From NCBI GenBank assembly GCA_040514355.1, contig JBEVCF010000104.1, positions 7,840-71,839 of the forward strand: 64,000 nucleotides of DNA, written 5' to 3'. This stretch comes from Opacimonas sp040514355. Its GTDB lineage: Bacteria > Pseudomonadota > Gammaproteobacteria > Enterobacterales > Alteromonadaceae. The notes below the pieces were generated by a model that saw only the letters and a list, made by a program, of their open reading frames with translations, made no database searches and had not been told where the DNA came from. A program made the position numbers and the translations under genes. Within the stretch, counting starts at the first letter, position 1, and every line of letters starts with the position of its first letter. Of this stretch, positions 17,219 through 27,193 are shown piece by piece.

Positions 17219-18262
17219 ATGTTCAAAAAGCTACGCGGTATTTTTTCAAATGATCTGTCTATCGATCTCGGTACAGCCAACACCCTCATTTATGTAAAAG
17301 ACCAAGGTATCGTGTTGAACGAACCCTCTGTAGTCGCTATTCGCAAAGAACGTGTTGGGTCGCCCCGCAGCGTTGCTGCCGTCGGTAGTGAAGCAAAGAA
17401 AATGCTTGGTCGTACACCTGGGAATATTGAAGCGATTCGTCCGATGAAAGATGGAGTGATTGCCGACTTTAACGTCACAGAAAAGATGTTGCAGTATTTT
17501 ATTAAACAAGTGCATGACAACAATTTCTTACGCCCCTCCCCTCGTGTGTTAGTGTGCGTCCCATGTGGCTCAACCCAAGTAGAACGTCGTGCGATTAAAG
17601 AATCAGCAGAAGGTGCGGGTGCTCGTGATGTTTATTTAATAGATGAACCCATGGCTGCCGCGATTGGATCGGGTTTGCCGGTTTCAGAACCGACCGGTTC
17701 AATGGTAGTCGATATCGGCGGTGGGACCACAGAAGTTGCGATTATTTCACTGAATGGTGTTGTATATTCATCATCGGTGCGCATCGGTGGCGATAAATTT
17801 GATGAAGCGATCATCTCCTATATCCGCCGCAACTTCGGTTCGTTAATCGGTGAAGCGACTGCTGAGCGTATCAAGCACGAAATTGGCGCAGCGTATCCTG
17901 GTGATGAAGTCAAAGAAATTGAAGTACGCGGTCGTAACCTCGCAGAGGGTGTACCTCGCAGTTTTACCCTGAACTCCAATGAAATCCTTGAAGCGTTACA
18001 AGAGCCTCTTTCGGGGATCGTTTCTGCTGTTATGGTTGCACTCGAACAATCTCCACCAGAATTGGCATCTGATATTTCAGAACACGGCATGGTATTAACT
18101 GGCGGTGGTGCATTGCTAAAAGACTTAGATCGCTTGTTAATGGAAGAAACGGGGATCCCTGTAGTAGTTGCAGATGATCCATTAACCTGTGTAGCGCGTG
18201 GTGGTGGCATGGCCTTTGACATGATAGACCTTCACGGTGGCGATTTATTCACTGACGAATGA
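17219..18262 (+). CDS. mreB: Rod shape-determining protein MreB
   Basis: Bacterial actin that positions the elongasome. 347 residues as in E. coli. DLSIDLGTANTLIYV is the phosphate-1 loop, VVDIGGGTTEVAIISL is phosphate-2 and MVLTGGGALLKDLDRLL is the adenosine motif. An N-terminal amphipathic stretch (MFKKLRGIFS) is present for membrane binding. First gene of mreBCD; the region upstream is interrupted by the scaffold gap. Its TGA overlaps an ATG at 18259, but the conserved MreC start is further on, after a stable hairpin. Confidence 0.99.
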   Translation: MFKKLRGIFSNDLSIDLGTANTLIYVKDQGIVLNEPSVVAIRKERVGSPRSVAAVGSEAKKMLGRTPGNIEAIRPMKDGVIADFNVTEKMLQYFIKQVHDNNFLRPSPRVLVCVPCGSTQVERRAIKESAEGAGARDVYLIDEPMAAAIGSGLPVSEPTGSMVVDIGGGTTEVAIISLNGVVYSSSVRIGGDKFDEAIISYIRRNFGSLIGEATAERIKHEIGAAYPGDEVKEIEVRGRNLAEGVPRSFTLNSNEILEALQEPLSGIVSAVMVALEQSPPELASDISEHGMVLTGGGALLKDLDRLLMEETGIPVVVADDPLTCVARGGGMAFDMIDLHGGDLFTDE

Positions 18263-18270
18263 ATATAGAT

Positions 18271-18290
18271 AAGGCAACTTCGGTTGCCTT
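18271..18290 (+). promoter_or_regulatory. UUCG-tetraloop hairpin between mreB and mreC
   Basis: AAGGCAAC (18271-18278), TTCG loop, GTTGCCTT (18283-18290): a perfect 8-bp stem closed by C-G around UUCG. Only CTTAACTAAT follows, so it would be at most a partial terminator. It could also stabilise the mreB 3' end or mask the mreC start. Confidence 0.65.
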
Positions 18291-18300
18291 CTTAACTAAT

Positions 18301-19152
18301 ATGAACCCCATCTTCAAACGCGGTGTACCGCTCTCAATAAGATTATTAATTGCAGTGATCATTGCCACTATGATGCTGGTCGCGGATGGGTTTTATAATG
18401 CCTTTCAACCGATTAGAAATGTCCTTAATACTGTTGTAGCGCCTATCCAGTATGTGGCTAGTTTACCCAATATACTCTTTGAAGAGAGTGCTAACCGCTT
18501 AAAAACACAAGCTGATCTGATTGATGAACGTACAAAGTTTATCAATGAAATTATGCTCTTAAGAGAAAAAGAACAACGCTTTTCTATATTAGAGGCTGAG
18601 AATCAACAACTTCGCAACTTACTTGATGCCCCTCTCAGACTGGACTTACCCAAAACCGTAGCCGAACTGATGGCTGTTGATAACAATCCTTTTACACAGC
18701 AAGTTGTGATTAACAAAGGCGCATTAAATGGGGTGTTTACTTCTCAACCTGTGGTGGATGACAAAGGCATTGTTGGACAGGTAGTTGATGTCGCACCAAC
18801 GAATAGCCGGGTATTATTTATTACCGATATCTCTCATGCTATCCCGGTACGAGTATTGCGCAATAATCTGCGCTTCATCATCAATGGGTCTGGTGATATA
18901 TCTCAGTTAAAGTTGCAGTATGTCCCACATAGCGCCGATCTCGAAATTGGTGATGTCCTGATATCGTCTGGTCTGGGTGGTGTGTTTCCTGAAGGGTATC
19001 CAGTGGCGGTGATAGATACGATTATTCGTGATGAAACACGCCCTTTTGCTCGAGTTGTTGCCACACCACTAGCACGCTTGGATAGTCTGCGGTACGTGTT
19101 ATTGTTAGGTGCGAGTGGCGCACTGGACGAGAGTGAGGCGTTTAATGAATAA
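18301..19152 (+). CDS. mreC: Rod shape-determining protein MreC
   Basis: Periplasmic elongasome scaffold with one N-terminal membrane anchor (about residues 10-30), a coiled coil (about 55-100) and a beta-rich MreC domain (NPFTQQVVINKGALNGVF, GDVLISSGLGGVFPEGYPV). The start at 18301 (MNPIFKRGVPLSIRLLIAV) aligns with E. coli MKPIFSRGPSLQIRLILAV and gives 283 residues. An in-frame ATG at 18259 overlaps the mreB stop (ATGA) and would add 14 residues encoded through the hairpin. Neither start has a clear Shine-Dalgarno site, so the true one is open. The 3' end overlaps mreD by 8 bp. Confidence 0.95.
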   Translation: MNPIFKRGVPLSIRLLIAVIIATMMLVADGFYNAFQPIRNVLNTVVAPIQYVASLPNILFEESANRLKTQADLIDERTKFINEIMLLREKEQRFSILEAENQQLRNLLDAPLRLDLPKTVAELMAVDNNPFTQQVVINKGALNGVFTSQPVVDDKGIVGQVVDVAPTNSRVLFITDISHAIPVRVLRNNLRFIINGSGDISQLKLQYVPHSADLEIGDVLISSGLGGVFPEGYPVAVIDTIIRDETRPFARVVATPLARLDSLRYVLLLGASGALDESEAFNE

Positions 19153-19615
19153 GCGTTGGCCTATCTACCTGACTTTGTTAGCTGCACTGGTTCTAGAAGT
19201 CATTCCCCTACCCGTTGGCGTCAATATTTACCGCCCCGATTGGCTCCTCATGGCGTTAATATTTTGGAACGTGGCACAACCTACGGTGATCAACATCGGC
19301 ATTGCTTTTGTGTGCGGTATTTTGCTGGACGTACTGCTTGGATACAACTTAGGACTGCACTCATTGGCTTGTAGTTTGGTGATGTTTGTAAGTTCCGTCA
19401 ATTACCAACGCATGAAAAACTACTCTATTTGGCAACAAATTGGCGTGGTCGCCCTACTGAGCGCATTTTTTAATATTACCGTGTTTTGGCTACAGCACTG
19501 GTTAACTGATATCTTTTTTCACTTCAATTACTTTTGGCCAATCATCACCACTGCGCTACTTTGGCCATGGGTTTTCTGGTTCTTGTATCGAATCAAACAG
19601 CGATACATGCTATAA
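19145..19615 (+). CDS. mreD: Rod shape-determining protein MreD
   Basis: 156-residue inner-membrane protein, mostly hydrophobic with about five TM helices, partner of MreC in the elongasome. The start at 19145 (MNKRWPIYLTLLAALVLEVI) lies inside the end of mreC (8-bp overlap). Hallmarks are YRPDWLLMALIFW and FVCGILLDVLLGYNLGLHSL. In many relatives maf/yhdE follows mreD; here rng comes next after 30 bp. Confidence 0.95.
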   Translation: MNKRWPIYLTLLAALVLEVIPLPVGVNIYRPDWLLMALIFWNVAQPTVINIGIAFVCGILLDVLLGYNLGLHSLACSLVMFVSSVNYQRMKNYSIWQQIGVVALLSAFFNITVFWLQHWLTDIFFHFNYFWPIITTALLWPWVFWFLYRIKQRYML

Positions 19616-19645
19616 CTAGCATAGTTAATTTTTGGAGTAGTCACA

Positions 19646-21112
19646 GTGAGTGGAGAGCTACTGATAAACGTTACCCCCTCAGAGTCTCGGGTGGCGTTGA
19701 TAGAAAATGGTATTTTACAAGAAATTCATATCGAACGACATGCCAAGCGCGGCCTTGTAGGTAACATTTATCGGGGCAAAGTATCGCGTGTATTACCAGG
19801 CATGCAGGCAGCCTTTGTTGATATAGGATTTACTAAAGCCGCATTTTTACACGCCTCGGACATCGCCTACAAACAAGCGGTGGAACCAGAAATCCCGTTC
19901 CATGAAATGCCCAAAAAGGATATCCGTGAACTCGTCCGTGAAGGCCAAGATATCGTCGTGCAAGTGATCAAAGATCCCATTGGCACAAAGGGTGCGAGGT
20001 TAACGACCGATATCACTATCCCTTCTCGGTATCTGGTCTTTATGCCTTCGGTTACTCATGTTGGTGTGTCGCAGCGAATTGAAGATGAAGCAGAACGCAA
20101 ACGTCTGAGTGAACTCGTCCAACCCTTATGTGATGAGCAAGGAGGATTTATCCTTCGAACTGCAGCAGAAGGGGTGGCAGGTGAAGAATTAGAACAAGAC
20201 GCGTTATTTTTACGCCGACTGTGGGCAAGGATCAAAGAGCGTCGCAAAGATCGTAAAAAACACGTTTTGTTTGAAGATCTTTCTTTAGCACCTCGGTTAA
20301 TTCGTGATTTTACCGGTACTGAAATCACCAAAGTCCAAATCGATTCAAAACTCGCTTTCAACGAACTCTCCGACTTTACCGCAGAATACGTCCCTGAACT
20401 GCATGACAAACTCGTCTACTATACAGGTGAAAGACCCATTTTTGATCTGTATGATGTTGAAAATGAAGCGCAACGCGTACTGAAACGTCGTGTAGATCTG
20501 AAATCAGGTGGATATTTAATTATCGACCAAACCGAGGCAATGACCACCATTGATATCAATACGGGTGCATTTGTCGGTCATCGCAATTTAGAAGAAACTA
20601 TCTTCAATACCAATATCGAAGCTACCCAAGCAATTGCTAGGCAACTGCGTTTGCGCAATCTAGGCGGTATGATCCTGATTGATTTCATCGATATGACGGA
20701 ACCTGAGCATCAAAAAAGAGTCTTACACTCATTAACGCAAGCTTGTAGTAAAGACCGTGCCAAAACCAATATTCACGGCTTTACCGCACTGGGTTTGATC
20801 GAAATGACCCGCAAACGCACACGCGAAAGTTTAGAGCATGTGCTATGTGAAGAGTGTCCCGTATGTCAGGGCAGAGGGTCCATCAAAACAGTTGAAACAG
20901 TATGCTTTGAGATTATGCGTGAAATCGTACGTGTTAACCGCGCTTACGATGCTGACAAGTTTGTTGTGTATGCCTCTCCACTCGTAGCCGAAGCATTGAT
21001 GGGCGAAGAATCACATATGTTGGCAGAGGTAGAGATGTTTGTCGCCAAGCAAATCAAAGTGCAAACCGAGCACCTGTACAACCAAGATAAATTTGACGTC
21101 GTCATGATGTAA
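19646..21112 (+). CDS. rng: Ribonuclease G
   Basis: Endoribonuclease that matures the 16S rRNA 5' end and turns over some mRNAs. 488 residues from GTG 19646 with GGAG upstream; co-linear with E. coli RNase G (489). It has an S1 RNA-binding domain at about 38-125 (GNIYRGKVSRVLPGMQAAFV). The catalytic metal Asp motifs are TIDINTGAFVG and LIDFIDM, and the zinc-link is CEECPVCQGRG. It lacks the long C-terminal scaffold of RNase E. It sits between mreD and yhdP, 15 bp before yhdP. Confidence 0.98.
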   Translation: MSGELLINVTPSESRVALIENGILQEIHIERHAKRGLVGNIYRGKVSRVLPGMQAAFVDIGFTKAAFLHASDIAYKQAVEPEIPFHEMPKKDIRELVREGQDIVVQVIKDPIGTKGARLTTDITIPSRYLVFMPSVTHVGVSQRIEDEAERKRLSELVQPLCDEQGGFILRTAAEGVAGEELEQDALFLRRLWARIKERRKDRKKHVLFEDLSLAPRLIRDFTGTEITKVQIDSKLAFNELSDFTAEYVPELHDKLVYYTGERPIFDLYDVENEAQRVLKRRVDLKSGGYLIIDQTEAMTTIDINTGAFVGHRNLEETIFNTNIEATQAIARQLRLRNLGGMILIDFIDMTEPEHQKRVLHSLTQACSKDRAKTNIHGFTALGLIEMTRKRTRESLEHVLCEECPVCQGRGSIKTVETVCFEIMREIVRVNRAYDADKFVVYASPLVAEALMGEESHMLAEVEMFVAKQIKVQTEHLYNQDKFDVVMM

Positions 21113-21127
21113 TTAGGCACTGAGATT

Positions 21128-24100
21128 ATGCAGCCCAGTACAACTACAATCACTAATAAGATCCTAGGCAGCTTGTGGCACACTATCGCCTTGGTCTTAT
21201 TGCTTGTGGCTGTTTCCCTCTCGACTTTTCGTCTACTGCTGCCTGAAGTAGATCGCGTCAATGCACATATGAGCCATCTCTTGAGCGAACAGCTGGGCAC
21301 ACAAGTCACTATTACAAAACTATCTGGTGCTTGGGAAGGCGCAGGACCACAATTGCGTTTAAGCGATGTCACTTTAGGTGACCCACAATTTGACGATTCA
21401 ACGTTGACCATAGAAGAGTTGTTTATCTCATTGGATTTTCTCTCATCACTTTCCACGCTTAGCATTGTCACCGATAAGTTCGAAATCTCTGGTGCCGATA
21501 TACACATTTATCAAAGCAACATTAGAAGTGAGCAGTCACCAACCCCATTTACCAGTCAAATCCAAGATGTGGTACTCAATAAGCTCGAGTACTTTTCCGT
21601 TTTAGACTCCAAAATACAATTACACTTACCAGGCCGAACACATCGCATCAATATCAAACAGATGAGCTGGTTAAACGGCGATGTCGAGCGCAAAGGTCGA
21701 GGTTTAATATCGATAGATGAACGACCCGATAATGTTGCCACGGTCGCAGTGCGATTGCTCGGTCCCAAAGAGGCTTTGGATGGTGTCATTTATTTGCAAG
21801 CAAACAATATTGCTTTTAAGGATATATTAGCACCCTACCTAGCACCCCACACAACCATTGTGGACAGTCATTTTGACGCACAACTTTGGGTGAACATTCA
21901 ACAGTCTTCAATTGATCATATTGAAGGCCGTTTAAATGGCGCTGGTATCGAGTTTCTTCATCAAACTCGACCGAATACTACGTTATCCATCAACTTGTCA
22001 GAAGTTGATATATCCGCCCAACCCACTACCACCGATTGGCGCTTTAGCCTCAACAATATTGCCCTACAAATTGATGACACCCAAATCAATACGGCTATAC
22101 TTGGTTCCTTCTCAAGCGATGGCTATATTCAACTAGCTTTGCAAAAACCCTTAGCGCTCGAGCCATTTGTCCCACTGGCCCACTTTTTTGCAGCGACAGG
22201 GACGCAGCCATGGTTAAACGCTAGCGAATTCACTGGGCATTTAGTCACCGCCGATGTCGCGATGCGTGCAGATACCATCTACGCCCGTGCACAACTAAAC
22301 GACATTAACACAGCAGAAACGACTGTACCCGGGATCCAGTCAGCCAACGTGCAACTCGACCTACAGTATACGGCACAACAAACGGACATTGCGATTGATC
22401 TACGCGCACAGGATACACAATTATTAACTCATGCCTTACTCACTGAAGATCTAACCGTAGAGCATTTAAACGGTCAAATCCATGTGCAAGTGACACCACA
22501 CACATGGGCACTACCGCAGTTTTCACTCACTGCTAATACTCACCTCAGCGCCGTCTCTCTGGCGGGTAGTTATCACTCAGGCTCAGAGTACTTGTCCTTA
22601 GTCGGGACTTTTGATCCTCAGACCGTTACCAATATGACAAAACTCCTGCCTGAACGCTATTTGGGTAAAACCTATACCTATTTGCAAGAAGCTCTCGCTA
22701 CACCAACCCAAACAGGCGAGGTAGAAGACGTTAAAATTTTATGGCATGGACGCGGTTCGGACTTCCCTTTTAACGATGGTTCTGGCGTCTTTCAAGCTCA
22801 CGTTGATGTCGTTAATACTGATTTTTTATTTGCTCAAAACTGGCCAAGCTTGACTGAACTGGTATTAAAATTACGCTTTGAAAACGCAGACTTAACGATG
22901 CTAGCCCCTTCCGGTAAGTTACTGGATGTTGACGTTAGCGATATGGTGGCGACTATCCCTGACTTATCAAAAGACAGCCTCCTGACCATTGATGCGCTTG
23001 GCGCTGGGACTGGGTTTGCATTTTCACAAGTCATGCGCCATTCCAGCTTAGGAGACTCAGTAGGCAAGTTACTGTTAGAAAATATTATCATATCCAATGA
23101 TGTAGATGCCGCATTGAACCTGCACATTCCCTTAAGCGAAGGATCAGTGAGCGCTTCTGGCACGGTTAATTTGCCTAATAACTATGTTGTCTTTAACGAT
23201 ATAGATACGACCCTAACGCATGCAAAAGGTGCGATAACATTCATTAATGACCGCATCACGATCGAGGATTTAGAGGCTAACTTGCTTGATCAACCTATTT
23301 TAATATCAGTCAATACCTATCGCAGTGAGGAGGATTTTAACGCAGATATTCGTATTGACGGTTATTGGGATAGTGCAATCTTAGCCAGCAAACTGGATCC
23401 AACCTATGCAGAAATATTTGCCGGGAGTGACAACTGGACAAGTGATATTGGCTTAGTATTTTCTCCTGATAACATGGCTTATGACTTTACGCTTCTTGCA
23501 CAACTCGACAACACCCAGATTGATCTCCCCCCTCCATTTGCCACAATGCCAGGTCAAGGACAACATCTAAAGATTACGGGGTTTGGCGACAGCAAAACAC
23601 TCAACATAAGCGGCCAGTTGGGTGAGGATGTCCGCTTTGAAGGAGTACTGCCCTTTGATGAAGGGCAATTCTCCCGTGCGCATCTGGCCTTAGGACAGAC
23701 CGACTTTACCGGGTTGGGCATGGGTTTTAGTATTTCTGCCAACCTCCCAGAAGTCTCCATACCGCGTTGGTATGAAGCAATTGAGCGCATGCTATCTACC
23801 GTAAAAACTGAGAGTCGTAATAATATATTCAGTACACCTGAACGCATCTTTATCGACACTCAAGTCCTGTATTTTGCAGGACAACAAATCTCAGATGTGC
23901 GTGCGTTAGCCAAACAATCTGATAACAACTGGCAAATTGATATTGCTGCCAAAGAAGCGAAAGGCAATGTGCAGATATTTAATGATTGGTTAGGCAGTGG
24001 CATCGTCATCAATGCAGATTACATCAACTTTGCTCAGTGGCAAGAAGATGAGGGTGAGCTTTATTACCAAAAGTTATCCCCCGAACAGGTTAACACCTTA

Positions 24101-25069
24101 CCCCCCATCCAATTTGCTTGTGTTCAATGCACTATCTTGGGCAAAAATTTAGGACAAGTTCAGATAGCAACCAAACCGAGTGAAAACGGTTTGGTATTGG
24201 AAAAAATTGCGTTTCAGACCAATTATGGTGTACTAGATGCCAGCGGTACTTGGAGTGTGATGACTGAGCAAAAGAATAACGGTAATTTCAGCCAAACCGC
24301 TCTCAAGGGTGAGTTTACTAGCAGCAATTTTGGTCGCTTTTTAGATGACTTTGGTCTTGAATCTGGTATTCAAGACTCTGCAGGCCAATTTAACTTTGAC
24401 CTCAACTGGCAAGCAGTACCTTATGAGTTAGATTTTGCCAGCATGAATGGTGCGGTAAAATGGCGCCTAGATGATGGTTATTTATCAGAAGTCAGTGACC
24501 AAGGGTCTCGGATATTTACTGTCCTGTCACTCGATTCGTTGGTGCGTAAACTGAGTTTAGATTTTCGTGATGTCTTTGCAAAAGGTTTTTTCTACGATGA
24601 AATTGCCGGCACTATCGTGTTGGAGAACGGACTAGCACTGACCGATGATACGGTTGTTGATGGCGGTGCAGGTGAAATTGAAATCATGGGTTATTCTGAT
24701 TTGGTCAACCGTGAGCTCAATTACCAAATGTCGTTTGCTCCTAATGTGACTGGGAATCTCCCAGCGCTCGTGTACTTCATGGTCAATCCTCCAACAGCCT
24801 TAGCGGCACTTGCTGTGAATGAAGTCCTAACCTCAGCCAAAGTCTTTTCTAATGTCAATTACTCGGTCAGAGGGACGTTCTCCGATCCTGTTATTACCGA
24901 AGTATCCCGTAAAAGCCAAGAAATACAGTTGCCGGCAAGAACCAACCCGACGCCACGAGATACCCCTGCGCCTATCACAGAACTTGATCGCGAAGGCTTA
25001 CCCGTTATACTGCCCGAGCCATCCACAAAACCTGAGTCTAATGCTGACCAGATTCAGGATAAAGGTTAG
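21128..25069 (+). CDS. yhdP: YhdP, AsmA-like phospholipid transport protein
   Basis: 1313 residues. One N-terminal inner-membrane helix (about residues 14-36, HTIALVLLLVAVSLSTFRLLL) is followed by a very long periplasmic beta-rich body. The C-terminal AsmA-like segment contains LSLDSLVRKLSLDFRDVFAKG and GDIEIMGYSDLVNRELNYQM-type sequence. E. coli YhdP works with TamB and YdbH to move phospholipids from the inner to the outer membrane (established). It is last in the mre-rng series. tldD follows after 112 bp without the nitrilase-family gene found there in some relatives. Confidence 0.95.
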   Translation: MQPSTTTITNKILGSLWHTIALVLLLVAVSLSTFRLLLPEVDRVNAHMSHLLSEQLGTQVTITKLSGAWEGAGPQLRLSDVTLGDPQFDDSTLTIEELFISLDFLSSLSTLSIVTDKFEISGADIHIYQSNIRSEQSPTPFTSQIQDVVLNKLEYFSVLDSKIQLHLPGRTHRINIKQMSWLNGDVERKGRGLISIDERPDNVATVAVRLLGPKEALDGVIYLQANNIAFKDILAPYLAPHTTIVDSHFDAQLWVNIQQSSIDHIEGRLNGAGIEFLHQTRPNTTLSINLSEVDISAQPTTTDWRFSLNNIALQIDDTQINTAILGSFSSDGYIQLALQKPLALEPFVPLAHFFAATGTQPWLNASEFTGHLVTADVAMRADTIYARAQLNDINTAETTVPGIQSANVQLDLQYTAQQTDIAIDLRAQDTQLLTHALLTEDLTVEHLNGQIHVQVTPHTWALPQFSLTANTHLSAVSLAGSYHSGSEYLSLVGTFDPQTVTNMTKLLPERYLGKTYTYLQEALATPTQTGEVEDVKILWHGRGSDFPFNDGSGVFQAHVDVVNTDFLFAQNWPSLTELVLKLRFENADLTMLAPSGKLLDVDVSDMVATIPDLSKDSLLTIDALGAGTGFAFSQVMRHSSLGDSVGKLLLENIIISNDVDAALNLHIPLSEGSVSASGTVNLPNNYVVFNDIDTTLTHAKGAITFINDRITIEDLEANLLDQPILISVNTYRSEEDFNADIRIDGYWDSAILASKLDPTYAEIFAGSDNWTSDIGLVFSPDNMAYDFTLLAQLDNTQIDLPPPFATMPGQGQHLKITGFGDSKTLNISGQLGEDVRFEGVLPFDEGQFSRAHLALGQTDFTGLGMGFSISANLPEVSIPRWYEAIERMLSTVKTESRNNIFSTPERIFIDTQVLYFAGQQISDVRALAKQSDNNWQIDIAAKEAKGNVQIFNDWLGSGIVINADYINFAQWQEDEGELYYQKLSPEQVNTLPPIQFACVQCTILGKNLGQVQIATKPSENGLVLEKIAFQTNYGVLDASGTWSVMTEQKNNGNFSQTALKGEFTSSNFGRFLDDFGLESGIQDSAGQFNFDLNWQAVPYELDFASMNGAVKWRLDDGYLSEVSDQGSRIFTVLSLDSLVRKLSLDFRDVFAKGFFYDEIAGTIVLENGLALTDDTVVDGGAGEIEIMGYSDLVNRELNYQMSFAPNVTGNLPALVYFMVNPPTALAALAVNEVLTSAKVFSNVNYSVRGTFSDPVITEVSRKSQEIQLPARTNPTPRDTPAPITELDREGLPVILPEPSTKPESNADQIQDKG

Positions 25070-25181
25070 TTGCTATCGACATAAAAATCTATTCGCTATT
25101 AGCGCCGCGTTGCGTGACAATCAGTCCGTAAACTGCTAGCTTAAACGACAGTTAGCGCATTCGCTCACCCAAGGAGATAAA

Positions 25182-26630
25182 GTGACCTCTACCGTTCAAG
25201 CACATTTGTTAGATGCTTCCGATATTACACCTACTCAAATAGACCAAACTCTCAGTGCACTGTGCGCACATGATATTGATTTTGCAGATTTATATTTCCA
25301 ATCTTCACAGCATGAGTCATGGGTATTAGAAGACGGTATGATCAAAAATGGTAGTTACAATATCGAGCGAGGTGTTGGCGTAAGGGCTATCAGTGGCGAA
25401 AAAACAGGCTTTGCGTATTCTGATGATATCAATCCTCATGCTCTTCTTGATGCAGCTAAAGCAGCCCGTAGTATTGCGGATCATGAGAATGTCACGCCCA
25501 AGACACCAAAGCCTTTCTCTGAAATCGCGCAAAACGCAAAGTACATGAGCGATAATCCTCTACTTGGTATGGCTGATGCTGAAAAAGTCGCGTTATTAAA
25601 AGCAACCGATCGCTATATTCGTGAGCAAGCACCCAATGCTTCGCAAGTGTCCGTGAGCATAACCGGCGTTTATGAAGAAATCATGGTGATTGGTACAGAT
25701 GGCACATGGGCAACCGATATTCGCCCCTTGATCCGTCTTAATTGCTCAGTTTTGCTAGAGGAAGGGGAGCGCAGAGAGCGAGGCGCATCAGGTGCCGGTG
25801 GACGCTATGCCTATAGTTTTTTTCAACGCGAAGAAAACGGGGTACCGTTTTATCAAACATTAGCAGATGAGGCCTTACATATGGCACGTGTCAACCTTCA
25901 AGCCGTGGCAGCACCAGCCGGTAATATGCCTGTTGTGTTAGGTGCGGGTTGGCCTGGCGTGTTACTGCATGAAGCGGTCGGACATGGGCTTGAAGGAGAC
26001 TTCAACCGCAAGGGCGCATCAACCTTCTCGGGTCGCATTGGCGAGCAAGTTGCAGCAAAAGGTGTCACCGTAGTCGACGATGGCACGATGCGCAACCGCC
26101 GTGGCTCATTAACCATCGATGATGAGGGCACCCCCTCGCAATACAATGTACTCATTGAAGACGGTATACTCAAAGGCTATATGCAGGACAAGCACAATGC
26201 ATCGTTGATGGGTGTACCTGCAACTGGTAATGGACGTCGCGAGTCTTATTCGCATTTACCAATGCCCCGTATGACCAACACTTACATGCTCGGTGGTAAA
26301 CATACTCAAGAAGAGATGTTTGCGTCGATCAAACACGGGATTTACGCGCCAAATTTTGGTGGGGGCCAAGTCGATATCACCTCAGGTAAATTTGTATTTT
26401 CTACCTCCGAGGCCTACCTGATCGAAGATGGAAAGGTTACAACGCCGATAAAAGGGGCAACCTTGATCGGCAACGGCCCAGAAGTCATGGGCAAAATCTC
26501 TATGATTGGCAATGATATGGCTTTGGATAATGGTGTCGGCGTGTGTGGAAAAGCAGGGCAAAGTGTACCCGTTGGGGTCGGACAACCCTCATTGAAAGTC
26601 GATGAAATTACGGTAGGTGGTACTGCTTAA
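25182..26630 (+). CDS. tldD: Metalloprotease TldD
   Basis: Zinc metallopeptidase subunit of the TldD/TldE heterodimer, which trims unfolded peptides and matures peptide antibiotics such as microcin B17. 482 residues from GTG 25182 behind AAGGAG. The zinc site HEAVGHGLEGD has HExxxH at 263-268. GRIGEQVA, DEGTPSQYNVLIEDG, NGRRESYSHLPMPRMTNTY and CGKAGQSVPVGVGQPSLK are conserved. The partner pmbA lies 0.6 kb downstream with yjgA in between on the other strand, a common order. Confidence 0.98.
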   Translation: MTSTVQAHLLDASDITPTQIDQTLSALCAHDIDFADLYFQSSQHESWVLEDGMIKNGSYNIERGVGVRAISGEKTGFAYSDDINPHALLDAAKAARSIADHENVTPKTPKPFSEIAQNAKYMSDNPLLGMADAEKVALLKATDRYIREQAPNASQVSVSITGVYEEIMVIGTDGTWATDIRPLIRLNCSVLLEEGERRERGASGAGGRYAYSFFQREENGVPFYQTLADEALHMARVNLQAVAAPAGNMPVVLGAGWPGVLLHEAVGHGLEGDFNRKGASTFSGRIGEQVAAKGVTVVDDGTMRNRRGSLTIDDEGTPSQYNVLIEDGILKGYMQDKHNASLMGVPATGNGRRESYSHLPMPRMTNTYMLGGKHTQEEMFASIKHGIYAPNFGGGQVDITSGKFVFSTSEAYLIEDGKVTTPIKGATLIGNGPEVMGKISMIGNDMALDNGVGVCGKAGQSVPVGVGQPSLKVDEITVGGTA

Positions 26631-26652
26631 GTCGCCACCTACACTGCGCATA

Positions 26653-27171
26653 CTAGTTTTGGAGCGTATGCGCTTTAAGGTACTGAAACAGTTCGCGATA
26701 CGCCTTAGGAGGTTTATTTTGTTCAGCTTCTTTTTTGGCTTGGCGAATTAACTGACGTAAACGCTGGCGATCAAGCGCTGGATGAGTTTCCATTAGGGCT
26801 TGGATAGCATTATCGCCTTGGGCAATAAGATTATCACGCGTTTGCTCTAAGGCGTGAAAAGCAGCGTTAGCTTGTTTGTGCTTGGTTTGTAAACTGGCCA
26901 AAGCCTGTTCTAACGCTTCGGTATCGCGTTGACGAAGCAGTTTACCGATAAATTGAAGCTGACGGCGAAACCCGTCTTTTTTGCGATTGATGCGTTGAGC
27001 CAGAGCAATAGATTCGGCCAACTCCTCATCTAGAGGAAACGTTTTCAAAGTAGCATTGGGGAGTTCTACCAATTGCTTACCGAGCTGTTGCAATGCATCT
27101 GCTTGTTGTTTCAGCTGCGTTTTACTGACGTATTCGGGTTCGTCATCGAGTAGGTCTTCAAAGTGTGACAT
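26653..27171 (-). CDS. yjgA: Ribosome biogenesis factor YjgA (DarP)
   Basis: 172-residue highly charged helical protein (DUF615) that associates with the late-stage 50S subunit in E. coli. It starts MSHFEDLLDDEPEYVSKTQLKQ and carries FPLDEELAESIALAQRI...RRQLQFIGKLLR and the C-terminal DRQRLRQLIRQAKKE...KAYRELFQYLK typical of the family. It diverges from pmbA, with only 22 bp between the two start codons, so the promoters must overlap the neighbouring coding sequences. Confidence 0.95.
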   Translation of the reverse strand: MSHFEDLLDDEPEYVSKTQLKQQADALQQLGKQLVELPNATLKTFPLDEELAESIALAQRINRKKDGFRRQLQFIGKLLRQRDTEALEQALASLQTKHKQANAAFHALEQTRDNLIAQGDNAIQALMETHPALDRQRLRQLIRQAKKEAEQNKPPKAYRELFQYLKAHTLQN

Positions 27172-27193
27172 AAATTTTCATCGTAGTTTTGCT

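Noticed and set aside
20944..21507. 187-codon frame opposite the end of rng and start of yhdP
   Set aside because: Antisense to two conserved genes; low-complexity serine-rich translation.
27056..27193. N-terminal extension of pmbA
   Set aside because: Antisense to yjgA, cysteine- and serine-rich; the family begins near ATG 27194.
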